Assembly: GCA_947501615.1 (NCBI GenBank)
Contig: CANMWK010000001.1
Coordinates: 434,001-498,000, forward strand
From: an uncultured Tenacibaculum sp.
GTDB taxonomy: Bacteria > Bacteroidota > Bacteroidia > Flavobacteriales > Flavobacteriaceae
Direction of reading: 5' to 3'
Length of the DNA stretch: 64,000 nucleotides
Shown here: piece after piece, positions 27,023-37,200 of the stretch
Layout of the letters: the number at the start of each line of letters is the position of its first letter
Numbering within the stretch: the first letter of the stretch is position 1
The notes under the pieces: generated by a model
The model's database searches: none
Seen by the model: the letters and a program-made list of their open reading frames with translations, nothing else
Told to the model about the DNA's origin: nothing
Made by a program: the position numbers and the translations under genes

Positions 27023-28051
27023 ATGAAAATAGTTCGTTTCACTAAAAAAGGTATTTATTGTATTCCTGGAAAGTTTTATATCGATCCTTGGTATCCTGTA
27101 GATTATGCAGTCATATCACATGGACATGCTGATCATGTTCGATGGGGAATGAAACATTATCTCTGTCATACACACACCAAAAACATTTTAAAACACCGTA
27201 TTAGTGCAGATATTTCTGTAGAAACACTTAAGTATAACGAGTCTAAAACGATAAACGGAGTTAAAGTTAGTTTTCATCCAGCTGGACATATTATCGGATC
27301 GTCTCAAGTTCGATTAGAATACAAAGGTAAAGTTGTAGTTTTTTCAGGAGATTATAAGATAAAAGAGGATAATTTAACTGTTCCTTTTGAACCGATTACA
27401 TGTCACGAATTCATAACAGAAAGTACTTTCGGATTACCAATTTATAAATGGCAAACAGAAGCTGCGATTCAATCACAGATCCATAATTGGGTGGCAAAAA
27501 ACAAAGCCAATAACCGAACAAGTGTATTTTTTGGTTATTCGTTAGGAAAATCACAACGTATTATGAAACTTTTAGAAGGATTAGAAGAAATCTATGTTCA
27601 TAATGCAATTCATCATATAAATACTGCAATTACAGCCTCAGGAGTTAAAATTCCTGAAACTATTCGTTTAGATGGTAATTTTAAAAAAGCAGATATTCAG
27701 AATAAAATTATCATTATGCCGCCAGCTTTGCTTGGAAGTAAAATGCTGAGAAGAGTTCCGAATGCAGCCACTGCAATTTGCTCTGGTTGGATGCAAATTA
27801 GAGGAAATAGACGTTGGAGAGGCGTAGATGCTGGTTTTGTAGTAAGTGATCATGCCGATTGGGATGGATTACTTAAAGCTGTAAAAGCAACAAACGCAGA
27901 GAAAGTTTATGTAACTCACGGATCTCAAGCTATTTTTTCACGTTATTTAAATGAAATCGGAATCGAATCCGAAGAAGTTATTACTGAATATGGTAACGAT
28001 CAAATAGAATCAGAAGAAAAGCAAATTGTAACCCAAGAAACAACTTCATGA
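27023..28051 (+). CDS. Ligase-associated DNA exonuclease (metallo-beta-lactamase fold)
   Basis: A 342-residue nuclease of the MBL/beta-CASP type. I choose the ATG at 27023 ('MKIVRFTKKGIYCIPGKFYIDPW'); the frame opens earlier only with a TTG at 26993. The metal motif is 'VISHGHADHVRWGM' (HxHxDH), followed by 'SFHPAGHIIGSSQVRLEYKG', 'VVFSGDYKIKEDNL' and a late 'FVVSDHADWDGLL' and 'YVTHGSQAIFSRYL'. It opens the four-gene repair operon and overlaps the ligase gene by four bases. The mRNA-3'-end-processing relatives have a similar core, but this length and context are those of the ligase-associated family. Confidence 0.9.
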   Translation: MKIVRFTKKGIYCIPGKFYIDPWYPVDYAVISHGHADHVRWGMKHYLCHTHTKNILKHRISADISVETLKYNESKTINGVKVSFHPAGHIIGSSQVRLEYKGKVVVFSGDYKIKEDNLTVPFEPITCHEFITESTFGLPIYKWQTEAAIQSQIHNWVAKNKANNRTSVFFGYSLGKSQRIMKLLEGLEEIYVHNAIHHINTAITASGVKIPETIRLDGNFKKADIQNKIIIMPPALLGSKMLRRVPNAATAICSGWMQIRGNRRWRGVDAGFVVSDHADWDGLLKAVKATNAEKVYVTHGSQAIFSRYLNEIGIESEEVITEYGNDQIESEEKQIVTQETTS

Positions 28052-29634
28052 AACAGTTTGCCGAACTTATAAATGCAATAGAAATCACAAATAAAACCAA
28101 TGCAAAAATTGATGCATTAGTTGATTTTTTTGCGAAAGCACCAGACAAAGACAAACTTTGGATGATTGCTTTATTTACAGGAAAAAGGCCTTCACGACCT
28201 GTAAAATCTTCGTTAATGAAATTATGGTGTGCAGAGATTTCTGAGCTTCCAGAATGGTTGTTTTTAGAAAGTTATAGCACAGTAGGTGATTTAGGAGAAA
28301 CTTTAGCATTATTATTACCTGAACCAAAAGCAACAATTGAAAAGTCGTTGCATGAATGGATGTTAGAACTAATTGCTTTAAAACCTAAAAGTGAAGAAGA
28401 AAAAAAAGAATATGTGATCAATGCTTGGAATGGATTACAAATGCAAGAACGATTGATTTTTAATAAATTAATTGGTGGGAGTTTTCGAATTGGTGTTTCC
28501 AAGAAAACATTGGTCAATGCATTAGCAAAGTTGACGAATATTGATGTAAATAAATTGATGCACAGCATTATTGGTAATTGGGATATCAATACGATTTCTT
28601 TTGATGAATTATTATCAGGAACTCATATAAACTACGATAATTCTAAACCGTATCAGTTTGCTTTAGCGTATAGTTTAGAGAAAGAACTTGAAGAATTAGG
28701 CGATATAAACGATTGGCAAATAGAACATAAATGGGATGGAATTCGAGGACAAATTGTAAAAAGAAATAGCGAATTATTTATCTGGAGTAGAGGAGAAGAA
28801 CTAGTTACAAATCAGTTTCCTGAACTTGTAGAAGCATTCTCTACCTGGAAAGAAGATTTTGTTTTAGACGGAGAAATTTTGGCTATTAAAGATAGCAGTG
28901 TTTTGTTATTTAATGATTTACAAAAGCGATTAAACCGTAAAAACGTCACTAAGAAACTATTAGAAGAAATCCCGATCGGATTTTATGCTTATGATTTGTT
29001 AGAATATAAAAATAAAGATATCAGATCAGAAAATCTTGTCGAGAGAAGAAAGAAATTAGAAAGCATATTTCTATACAATACGACCAATACCATTAAATTA
29101 TCCAATGCAATTAAAGTAGATTCCTGGGATGAATTAGATGAAATTAGAAACGATTCTCGAAAAATAAATGCTGAAGGATTAATGCTGAAATCTAAAAATG
29201 CGGAGTATCATATTGGTCGAAAAAAAGGAACTTGGTGGAAATGGAAAATAGATCCGTTAACGATTGATGTAGTTATGATTTATGCGCAAAAGGGTAGTGG
29301 TCGTAGAAGTTCTAAATACACAGACTATACGTTTGCAGTTAAAAAAGACGATAGTTTAGTTACAATTGCTAAAGCTTATTCCGGACTTACAGATGCTGAA
29401 ATAACTGAAGTTAGTCGTTGGGTAACTAAAAATGCTACGGAAAAATTCGGACCGGTTCGTACAGTGAAACCAGAATTGGTTTTTGAAATTGCTTTTGAAG
29501 GAATCGCTTTAAGTAATCGTCATAAATCTGGTGTTGCACTTCGTTTTCCTAGAATTAAACGTTGGCGAAAAGATAAAACAGTAGCAGATATCGACACTAT
29601 AGAATCTGTAAAAGACTTAATTTTTAATCAATGA
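28048..29634 (+). CDS. ATP-dependent DNA ligase of the Lhr-associated cluster
   Basis: A 528-residue ATP-dependent ligase that seals nicks through an enzyme-adenylate. Residues 1-200 form the helical DNA-binding domain. The nucleotidyltransferase motif I is 'IEHKWDGIRGQ' with Lys228. Motif III is in 'GFYAYDLLEY', motif IV in 'AEGLMLKSKNAEY', and motif V in 'GTWWKWKIDP'. The OB-fold domain ends 'FEIAFEGIALSNRHKSGVALRFPRIKRWR'. The start overlaps the exonuclease stop and its stop overlaps the helicase start, both by four bases. It is a repair ligase separate from the NAD-dependent replicative LigA. Confidence 0.94.
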   Translation: MKQFAELINAIEITNKTNAKIDALVDFFAKAPDKDKLWMIALFTGKRPSRPVKSSLMKLWCAEISELPEWLFLESYSTVGDLGETLALLLPEPKATIEKSLHEWMLELIALKPKSEEEKKEYVINAWNGLQMQERLIFNKLIGGSFRIGVSKKTLVNALAKLTNIDVNKLMHSIIGNWDINTISFDELLSGTHINYDNSKPYQFALAYSLEKELEELGDINDWQIEHKWDGIRGQIVKRNSELFIWSRGEELVTNQFPELVEAFSTWKEDFVLDGEILAIKDSSVLLFNDLQKRLNRKNVTKKLLEEIPIGFYAYDLLEYKNKDIRSENLVERRKKLESIFLYNTTNTIKLSNAIKVDSWDELDEIRNDSRKINAEGLMLKSKNAEYHIGRKKGTWWKWKIDPLTIDVVMIYAQKGSGRRSSKYTDYTFAVKKDDSLVTIAKAYSGLTDAEITEVSRWVTKNATEKFGPVRTVKPELVFEIAFEGIALSNRHKSGVALRFPRIKRWRKDKTVADIDTIESVKDLIFNQ

Positions 29635-32090
29635 GTGCATTAGAAACAACTGAAGGATATAAAATTATTGAAGATTGGTTGTCTTCTAAAAACTTTTCAC
29701 CTTTTGATTTTCAATTGAAAGCTTGGAAAAAATATGCTCAAAATTATAGCGGATTAGTCGTTGCACCAACTGGTTTTGGTAAAACATACTCTTTATTTTT
29801 AGCTGTTTTAATAGATTATTTAAATCATCCTGATCAATATAAAAAAGGCTGTAAATTATTATGGATAAGTCCACTGAGATCTTTAGCAAAAGATTTACAA
29901 AAAGCAATGCAAGCTGCGATTGATGAAATTGGTTTAGATTGGGTTGCAGCTGTTAGAAATGGAGATACACCACAAAATATTCGTAGACAACAAGAACGAA
30001 AAATGCCAGATGTGTTGTTAACGACTCCAGAAACCATGCATTTGTTGTTTACACAAAAGAAAAACTCTAGATGGTTTAAGAATATTCGTTGTGTAGTAAT
30101 TGACGAATGGCATGAACTTTTGGCTACAAAACGTGGAGTTTTAGCTGAGTTAGCCATAGCTAGAATTCGATCGCTAACCAAAGATTTAAGAGTTTGGGGA
30201 ATTTCAGCAACTATTGGAAATTTAGAAGAAGCTAAGACTGTTTTATTACCTAATCCGGAATTGAAAACGACAATTATCACTTCTAAAGAAAAGAAGAAAC
30301 TTAAAATTGTTTCTTTACTACCAGACGAAGTGGAATTATTGCCTTGGGCTGGTCATTTAGGCGGACAATTGGTGAAAAAAGTGTTACCTATTATTTATGA
30401 AAATACAACAACGTTAATTTTTACAAATACTAGAAGTCAATCAGAACTTTGGTATCAATTGTTATTAGATACAGATCCCGATTTAGCCGGACAAATTGCG
30501 ATTCATCATGGTTCTATTGATAAAAAACTACGAAATTGGATTGAAGACGCTATTAATGATGGATTATTGAAAGCCGTAGTTTGTACGTCTTCTTTAGATT
30601 TAGGTGTCGATTTTAAACCTGTAGATTGTGTGGTACAAATCGGATCAGCCAAAGGAATTGCACGTTTTATGCAACGAGCGGGTAGAAGTGGACATTCACC
30701 TAACGAAGTATCAAAAGTGTATTGTTTACCAACGCATACGTTACAATTAATTGAAGTTTCAGCTTTAAAAGAAGCGGTAAAACAGAAAGATGTTGAAGCT
30801 AGAATTCCTGTGGTTTTAGCATATGATATTTTAGTTCAGTTCTTAGTATCTTTAGCTGTTGGAGAAGGTTTTCAATGGAAAGAAACTTTTGAATTAATTC
30901 AGCAAACACATGCTTTTGCTGAACTTACAGAAGAAGATTTTAGTTGGGCAATGCAATTTATCACGCAAGGCGGAAATACATTGAAGACTTACGAGGAATT
31001 TCATAAAGTAGTTTTTGAAGAAGAAACTAATTTATATAAAGTTACCAGTAGAAGAATTAGCATGTTACATCGAATGAATGTTGGTGCTATTGTAAGTGAC
31101 GCTATGTTGAAAGTTCGTTTTATGAAAGGCGGATTTATTGGTATGATTGAAGAGTTTTTTATTTCTAAATTAAAAAACGGTACTCCGTTTGTCTTAGCTG
31201 GTCGAGTTTTAGAAATCGTTCACATTAAAGACATGACGGTTTTTGTGAAGAAAAGTAATTCAAGAAAAGCAATCACGCCAAGCTGGAAAGGAGGGAGGCT
31301 ACCATTAACATCATATTTGAGTCATTATTTACGATTAAAGCTCAATGATGCTTTGCATCCAGGAATTAGAGAGAAAGAATTAAAGTTTTTGAATCCGTTA
31401 TTAACAACACAAAATAGTAATTCTCATATTCCAAAATCAGATGAGTTTCTGGTAGAGAAAATAAAAACAAAAGAAGGTTATCACTTGTTTTTCTATCCGT
31501 TTGAAGGGCGTTTGGTACATGAAATTATGGCATCATTAATTGCCTATAGAATCAGTAAATTGAAACCAATGACATTTACAATTGCGATGAACGATTATGG
31601 TTTTGACTTGTTGAGTGATCAAGAAATTCCTGTTTTTGTAGAAAATTTAGATCGTATATTGTCCAAAGAAAACCTTATGGAAGACGCCATAGCGAGTGTA
31701 AATGCTTCTGAAATGGCCAGTAGAAAGTTTCGTGATATAGCTGTAATCGCTGGTTTAGTTGTACAATCTCAACCAGGAGCAAGAAAAACAAATAAGAGTT
31801 TACAGTCTTCATCTGGTTTAATTTTTAGAGTTTTAGAAGATCATGAGCCAAATAATTTATTATTGCGACAAGCCTATACAGAAGTATTTAATGAACAATT
31901 AGAACAAGCACGATTATTTGAAGCTTTTGATCGTATTTCGAAAAGTAAAATTATCTTAAAAGAGGCGAGAGGCTACACTCCTTTAAGTTTTCCAATAAAA
32001 GTTGATAGTTTGCGAGATACCATGAGTAATGAAAAACTTGTAGATCGTGTAAAACGTTTGCAACAACAACATTATAAAATTATTCAATGA
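29631..32090 (+). CDS. Lhr-type ligase-associated DEXH helicase
   Basis: An 819-residue SF2 helicase (Lhr-Core). Domains: RecA1 with Walker A 'APTGFGKTYSLFL' and DEXH box 'VIDEWHELLATKRG'; motif III 'GISATIGN'; RecA2 with 'CTSSLDLGVDFKPVD' and 'QRAGRSGHSP'; then a winged-helix domain and Lhr-specific C-terminal region ('RKAITPSWKGGRLPLTSYLSHYLRLKL', 'HLFFYPFEGRLVHEIMASLIAYRISKL'). It should translocate on single-stranded DNA and unwind DNA or RNA:DNA duplexes. The length is normal for bacterial Lhr-Core. It is coupled to both neighbours by four-base overlaps. Confidence 0.94.
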   Translation: MSALETTEGYKIIEDWLSSKNFSPFDFQLKAWKKYAQNYSGLVVAPTGFGKTYSLFLAVLIDYLNHPDQYKKGCKLLWISPLRSLAKDLQKAMQAAIDEIGLDWVAAVRNGDTPQNIRRQQERKMPDVLLTTPETMHLLFTQKKNSRWFKNIRCVVIDEWHELLATKRGVLAELAIARIRSLTKDLRVWGISATIGNLEEAKTVLLPNPELKTTIITSKEKKKLKIVSLLPDEVELLPWAGHLGGQLVKKVLPIIYENTTTLIFTNTRSQSELWYQLLLDTDPDLAGQIAIHHGSIDKKLRNWIEDAINDGLLKAVVCTSSLDLGVDFKPVDCVVQIGSAKGIARFMQRAGRSGHSPNEVSKVYCLPTHTLQLIEVSALKEAVKQKDVEARIPVVLAYDILVQFLVSLAVGEGFQWKETFELIQQTHAFAELTEEDFSWAMQFITQGGNTLKTYEEFHKVVFEEETNLYKVTSRRISMLHRMNVGAIVSDAMLKVRFMKGGFIGMIEEFFISKLKNGTPFVLAGRVLEIVHIKDMTVFVKKSNSRKAITPSWKGGRLPLTSYLSHYLRLKLNDALHPGIREKELKFLNPLLTTQNSNSHIPKSDEFLVEKIKTKEGYHLFFYPFEGRLVHEIMASLIAYRISKLKPMTFTIAMNDYGFDLLSDQEIPVFVENLDRILSKENLMEDAIASVNASEMASRKFRDIAVIAGLVVQSQPGARKTNKSLQSSSGLIFRVLEDHEPNNLLLRQAYTEVFNEQLEQARLFEAFDRISKSKIILKEARGYTPLSFPIKVDSLRDTMSNEKLVDRVKRLQQQHYKIIQ

Positions 32091-32737
32091 ATATTGTAAC
32101 TGAAGATATAGATTTTGGGGAATCGATACTAACATTAACAAATCAACGTGTTATATATTGGAAATCTGAGCAATCGCTAATACTTTCTGATGTTCATATT
32201 GGTAAAACAGCACATTTTAGACAACATGGTATTGCAGTTTCTGATGCAGTTTTGCATAAAGATTTAGAGCGGTTAGAAAATCTCATAGCGTATTTTAAAC
32301 CCCAAAAACTTATTGTCGTAGGAGATTTGTTTCATGCTAACTATAATTCAAATATTACTGAATTCAAAGAATGGTTGACAGATTATACAGGTTTAGAAAA
32401 AATTTTAGTCAAAGGAAATCATGATAGAATTCATTCAATGGTTTCTGAAGAATTAAATTTCTCAGTTACACATAAATTAAAAATTCAGAATATTACATTT
32501 AAACATGATTTGGATCACGCAGATGAAAATGAAATTATTATTTCTGGACATATTCATCCTGGAGTTAAATTCAAAACTCACGGTAAACAATACATAAAAT
32601 TACCATGTTATTATATAAACGAAACTGAATTAATTTTACCAGCGTTTAGTTTATTCACTGGATTAAATACAAACTTCGATATTGAAAAGGGGAATATTTA
32701 CGCATTTGATGAAGAAATCATTTTTAAGGCTAAATAA
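32087..32737 (+). CDS. pdeM: Ligase-associated calcineurin-like phosphoesterase
   Basis: A 216-residue metallophosphoesterase ending the repair operon. Motifs are 'LILSDVHIGKTAHFRQHGIAV' (DxH), 'LIVVGDLFHANYN' (GDxxH type), 'ILVKGNHDRI' (GNHD) and 'IIISGHIHPGVKF' (GHxH). The set matches the PdeM subgroup found with Lhr, ligase and exonuclease. The substrate in vivo is not established; end-cleaning of broken DNA is the usual idea. Right after its stop the non-coding palindromic region begins. Confidence 0.93.
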   Translation: MNIVTEDIDFGESILTLTNQRVIYWKSEQSLILSDVHIGKTAHFRQHGIAVSDAVLHKDLERLENLIAYFKPQKLIVVGDLFHANYNSNITEFKEWLTDYTGLEKILVKGNHDRIHSMVSEELNFSVTHKLKIQNITFKHDLDHADENEIIISGHIHPGVKFKTHGKQYIKLPCYYINETELILPAFSLFTGLNTNFDIEKGNIYAFDEEIIFKAK

Positions 32738-32757
32738 CACTGGAATAGTGGTTTCAA

Positions 32758-32961
32758 AATATTCTATTTAACATAATATAAATTATAGTACAAATATATA
32801 GTTATAAGTAAAATGGCGAATACTGTGTATTTAACATAATTGTAGATATAACTAACACGCTAGTGTTTTATATCGTCAATAATTATGTTAAAGCCATTTT
32901 ACGACACGTTAAGTTTATTGATAGCTATAATTTTCTATTATGTTAAATACCCCAGAATATT
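32758..32961. repeat. Large imperfect palindrome (repeat R, copy 1)
   Basis: About 200 bases fold into one long interrupted stem. Pairs from outside in: AATATTC (32758-32764) with 32955-32961; 14 bases at 32765-32778 with 32936-32949; AAATTATAG (32780-32788) with 32925-32933; GTAAAATGGC (32808-32817) with 32893-32902; TTTAACATAATT (32830-32841) with 32881-32892; GATATAA and AACAC (32845-32851, 32854-32858) with TTATATC and GTGTT (32868-32874, 32863-32867) around the loop GCTA. One strand has a 12-base bulge at 32818-32829. Its left part recurs at 41066-41143 (75 of 76 bases) and 37664-37700. Confidence 0.8.
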
Positions 32962-33671
32962 CTCGTTTCTATATAAACTATATTATTTGGATTATTAAAA
33001 ACATTCATTTTTCAGCATTCTCTAGAATTTAATATTCCGTGCAATGGTTCGTAATTTTTAAAATACGAGATTCTCAGAATCGTTTACAATAAACATTCGA
33101 ACTATATTTGTAACTATAATTAGCCATTATGTAAAATTGCCGCTCGCAAACGCTCGATTGCTTTTTTAAAATAATTATGCTTTCGCATTAATTTTTTAAA
33201 ACACAATTTGCCAACGCTTGCAACCGCACAAAAGCTCACATTTAGTTTATTAATAAAGTTTTCGTTGAATATGATATTCTCGTTGTTATTTTTTTCAGGA
33301 GCTTTTCGTTAAGCTATGCGCAAGAGTATAAAATTACTCTGCGAGATAATTTCTATACACTTGCTTAAATTTTAGTTCCAATTCAACATTCTATCATTTT
33401 GCGCTATCTTTTGTCTTGAAACAAAAGAAACAAAAATTCAAGGCTTCATATATTTTTGGAAACAATTACGGCTCATTCGCTATATTTTAGAATGGATTGT
33501 AACTCGTTAATTTTCTTTAAATTAGTGTTAAAACTTAGTGTAATCAATAATATTTAGTGCTAGAACTCTAAAATATTACGCTCATTTCACCTATTGTTTT
33601 ACCAAAATTCTCTGAGGCCGTTTTCTTTAATTCTAACTTCTATTTAACATAATAATTATTGTTTGAATTAT
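32962..33671. other. Gene-free stretch of decayed repeats
   Basis: No open reading frame with coding character is visible on either strand. Segment 33269-33316 is a copy of 37749-37797 (ATGATATTCTCGTTG then CTTTTCGTTAAG), which links this stretch to repeat R copy 2. Other parts, such as the string AAACAAAAGAAACAAAAATTC near 33420 and GCAATGGTTCGTAA near 33043, look like dispersed flavobacterial repeats; that comparison is from memory. Nothing here looks like tRNA or another RNA gene. Confidence 0.55.
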
Positions 33672-34262
33672 TTACCCAACTTCGACATTTTCTTTCAAGA
33701 AATCTAGAGAGTTATTTGTTGGTATTGGTGACCAAACAGCAGTAACTTTATTAATAAAACATTCCTCACGTACCTTGTCTCCAAAATAACGTTGTATCTT
33801 ATTTAAAGAAGCATTACTTGGTTTCACTCTTCTCCAATGATGAAAAAAAGGACTTTCTCCTTCTTTATCATATTTTTTATCTCTAGTTTTTGTGTTTCCT
33901 AATATCTCTATAATATCATTATCCGTAACGGAACTAATATTATTCTCTTCTATAGTTTCAATAATATCTTTTAGAGTAATAAAAAAAACTTTATTTGAAT
34001 AACTCCCCTCCTCTTTTAAAACGTCATTAATTAATTTATAAGCTTCATTCGGAATAAATTCAGAAATTCTACCTTTTGATAAATTAAGATTCCAAGCAGA
34101 ATTTCTACCAGAAAATCCAATAATCATTGTTTTACTATTTCCGAAATAAATACACCTTACATTTAGTTCTTTAAATGTAAAATGAAAGAGAATAGAATTG
34201 TTTTCTTCTTTTTTAGATAAAACATCTAACTTATTAATCATTTCAAGTTCTATATCAATCAT
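33672..34262 (-). CDS. Small partner protein of the nuclease-HerA ATPase
   Basis: A 196-residue cytoplasmic protein. It has a beta-rich N-terminal half ('NSILFHFTFKELNVRCIYFGNSKTMIIGFSG', 'AWNLNLSKGRISEF') and a C-terminal part 'SPFFHHWRRVKPSNASLNKIQRYFGDKVREECFINKVTAVWSPIP'. This pattern faintly recalls DUF6037-type proteins, which I cannot verify. It overlaps the end of the HerA gene by four bases (34259-34262), so the two are made together and very likely act together. Possible roles are a regulator, a sensor of phage infection, or a subunit of the nuclease complex. No catalytic motif is evident. Confidence 0.65.
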   Translation of the reverse strand: MIDIELEMINKLDVLSKKEENNSILFHFTFKELNVRCIYFGNSKTMIIGFSGRNSAWNLNLSKGRISEFIPNEAYKLINDVLKEEGSYSNKVFFITLKDIIETIEENNISSVTDNDIIEILGNTKTRDKKYDKEGESPFFHHWRRVKPSNASLNKIQRYFGDKVREECFINKVTAVWSPIPTNNSLDFLKENVEVG

Positions 34263-37200
34263 TCTTCTGTTATTTCAGGTATTATCATTTCATCAATTAT
34301 ATCAGAAATCATATCCAATTCATTCCAGTTTTCTTTCCACTTATCCATAAAATCAACATCAGTCGATTTGGGTTTTTTATAATCGGCTAATTCATTAACT
34401 CTTATAATTGTAGGCATAGGAATAGAAGAACCCAATACAAGTGCTTCTCTACTTTCTAATCCAGATAAATTTTCTGAAATAGAACTAACTGAGTCTGGCA
34501 TTAATTTTTTAATATAATTCTGGTCTGTTGGATTAGTTAATCTCATTACAACAAATGAGTTACATTGTGAAAAAATAGTCTCAGAGATTTCAGATGGTCT
34601 TTGACTAACTATCATTGCAGATACTCCATATTTTCTTCCTTCTTTAGCTATTCTTTCTATAGATTCTTTAACTCCTCTATACTTAACGTCATTATGTTTG
34701 GGTACATAATTATGTGCTTCTTCGTAAACTAATAATATTGGATTTTCAATATCTTGAGAAGTATGAATTTTTTTAGCATAGTACATAAAGTTAAACATTA
34801 ATCTACTAATCAAAGAAACAGCCACACTTAATACATCAAATGAAATTCCACTTAAATCAATTACAGTTACATTTGAAGTAGTATTATCTTCTTTAAAACC
34901 AAGAAATTGTTTAATGATATTTGAAAGTTCATCTGTTTTATTTTGTTCTCCTTTTTTTATGATAAAATCTAATCTATTATCTGATTGTCTTGATTCTAAC
35001 CTTGAAATAAATCTATCAAATTCACCATTAAATCCTCCAAATTTTGAAACTTTTAATTCAAAGTCTGGGTGTTTTGAATTACCTGTAGAATTTTCAAAAT
35101 TTATTCTTTCCCAAAGTTTATTCTCATCATATTCGATTAAGCTTGTAGCTGGAAGTACAGCAAAATAAGTTTTACCATCTTTATAATATACAGTGGAACC
35201 ATTTATATTTTTAATATAGTTTATTACTTCATTTAAACTAAAATAAGCAGGTGTATCAAAGTCTATTTTCTTATTAGGGTTATGTTTTATTTTATTTAAA
35301 ACTATTGCGTTTTTTAATTGATGATATTGATTATGATGATTACTTTCACCACTATCTACAAATAAACCAGCTAATTCACCTCCATTTAATAACCAATAAG
35401 GTAATTTCAATTTATCTACAGGTAAATAATTACATCCAGAAAATGCTTCTTTATATTCTCCGTGTAAATCAAAAATTATAACTCTTGAATTATTTTTTTG
35501 ATTAGCTTCTTTTTGTTCTTTGGTTTGTTTTATTCCTGAATGTAATATTTGAGCTACAGTACAAGATTTACCTGAACCAGAAGAACCCACAAGAGCAATA
35601 TGCTTATTGAAAAAATTGTTTCCATCTAAAGATATATCTACTTCGTCATCATAAGATAAAGTTCCAAAACTAAATATTGACTCATTTAATTTATCAGTAT
35701 TTATAGAAAAAATATCTTTTAAAAGTGCCGTATCAGCAATTGAAACATCACTTGGAGGTATTGTTATTTCTTGTCCTCCTCTTTTAAATTCATTATCTTT
35801 TAAATAACCCATTGGTTGAATATCTAAAATGAATGATGGTTCTTTTCTTTCTAATGTTTCGTTTTCAATATCATTAATATCTTTTATTTTGTAACTCTGT
35901 AACATCCCGATAATAGCATTATTATCGTCATCCGTAATTTTAACAAAACTACCTAAAGAGAAATTTTCGTTTTTATCTTTGAATGTATTAGGCTTAGTAA
36001 CTTCAACTAAAATAGAGTTAGGTTGAATACCTACTATTCTTAAATAATCATTTCCAGATACCACCTCTTGAAAAATAGAATCAATGTCTGCTAAAGAGTT
36101 TAAATTATTATCAGGTTCTATAATCGATATATCAAAAGGTACTTTTGTCTCACTATTTAATCCAAAATACTCTTGATAATCTTGATTTGAAAAAAACAAC
36201 ACAGAATTAATATTTCTTATTTTATCCTGATTTTCATTAAAGTCGTCAAAAGTCATTAATCTTATATCATAAGACTTTTTAGATATTCTATCATTTTTAT
36301 TGGTATTTATAACAGGCTCTTCATTAAATAATGTTATATCAAATCCAGCTGATGTGCTTCTACCCCAAGGTTTAATATGAGCATTATGTAAACGTTTTTT
36401 ATAACTTCCAAATTTTTCTACATCACAATCAAGAACTATTGTCCATACTTTACTTTTAGTAGAAAATGATTTTCCTATTTGAAAATATTCATCAATTATA
36501 TTTTTTGTTAAGTCTTCAAAACTAATTTTACTTTCTTCAGATAGGAAATCCTTACCAATAAACAGGAATTTATATTTATTAGTAGTTAAAACTCTTAATT
36601 TTTTCAACTCCCACTTAACATATTCTAGGTACTGTTTCTTTCCTCTTAAATGAGCATACCATTTATTAAAAAGGAATTTTTTATTATCAATTGCTTTAAT
36701 AAATTCTCCTTTAGTTACCTGTCTTTCTTCTAATGATTTTTTTGTAGCTAATTTGAAGATTATTTTTAAAGCATTATTGTAATAATATTCAGCTTCTCTA
36801 TTACTACAATTATTAAAGTTGGATTTTATAATATCTATTACACTTTTTCCTTGTTGGTCAATATCTCCCGCATCTATATCTATTTCTAAATTGACAATGA
36901 ATTTTTTTAAATCCTCATCGCTCATACCTAAATCAGTATGAACAGAATAATTTACTTTCTTTCCTTCTTTATCTTTTTTAGTACCACTTAAAAAGTCTTT
37001 TTTCAAAAAATCTAGTTCTGACTCTTTTAATTTTTTGTCTTCCAACTTTTTATTTAAAGCTTCTTGATTTTCTTTAAAATGAGCATAAAGAACAAATTTT
37101 AAATCTGTTTTTCCAGCATCAATTGCTTTTTTATATTCTTTTAAAAGTAATTGAATGGGTTCTTTTATTTTAGACGGTACATACCTAGCTGTAGAATGAT

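Noticed and set aside
32808..32902. Reading the inner hairpin as a true integron attC site
   Set aside because: The R-box-like ends fit only in part (GTTAAAG instead of GTTRRRY), the other copies do not keep the fold, and no integron integrase is in the window. Kept only as a possibility in the palindrome finding.
33100..33420. A possible structured RNA or small gene in the GC-richer part of the gene-free stretch
   Set aside because: Strings like GCTCGCAAACGCTCG suggest structure, but no consistent fold, start codon with frame, or promoter-terminator pair was found.
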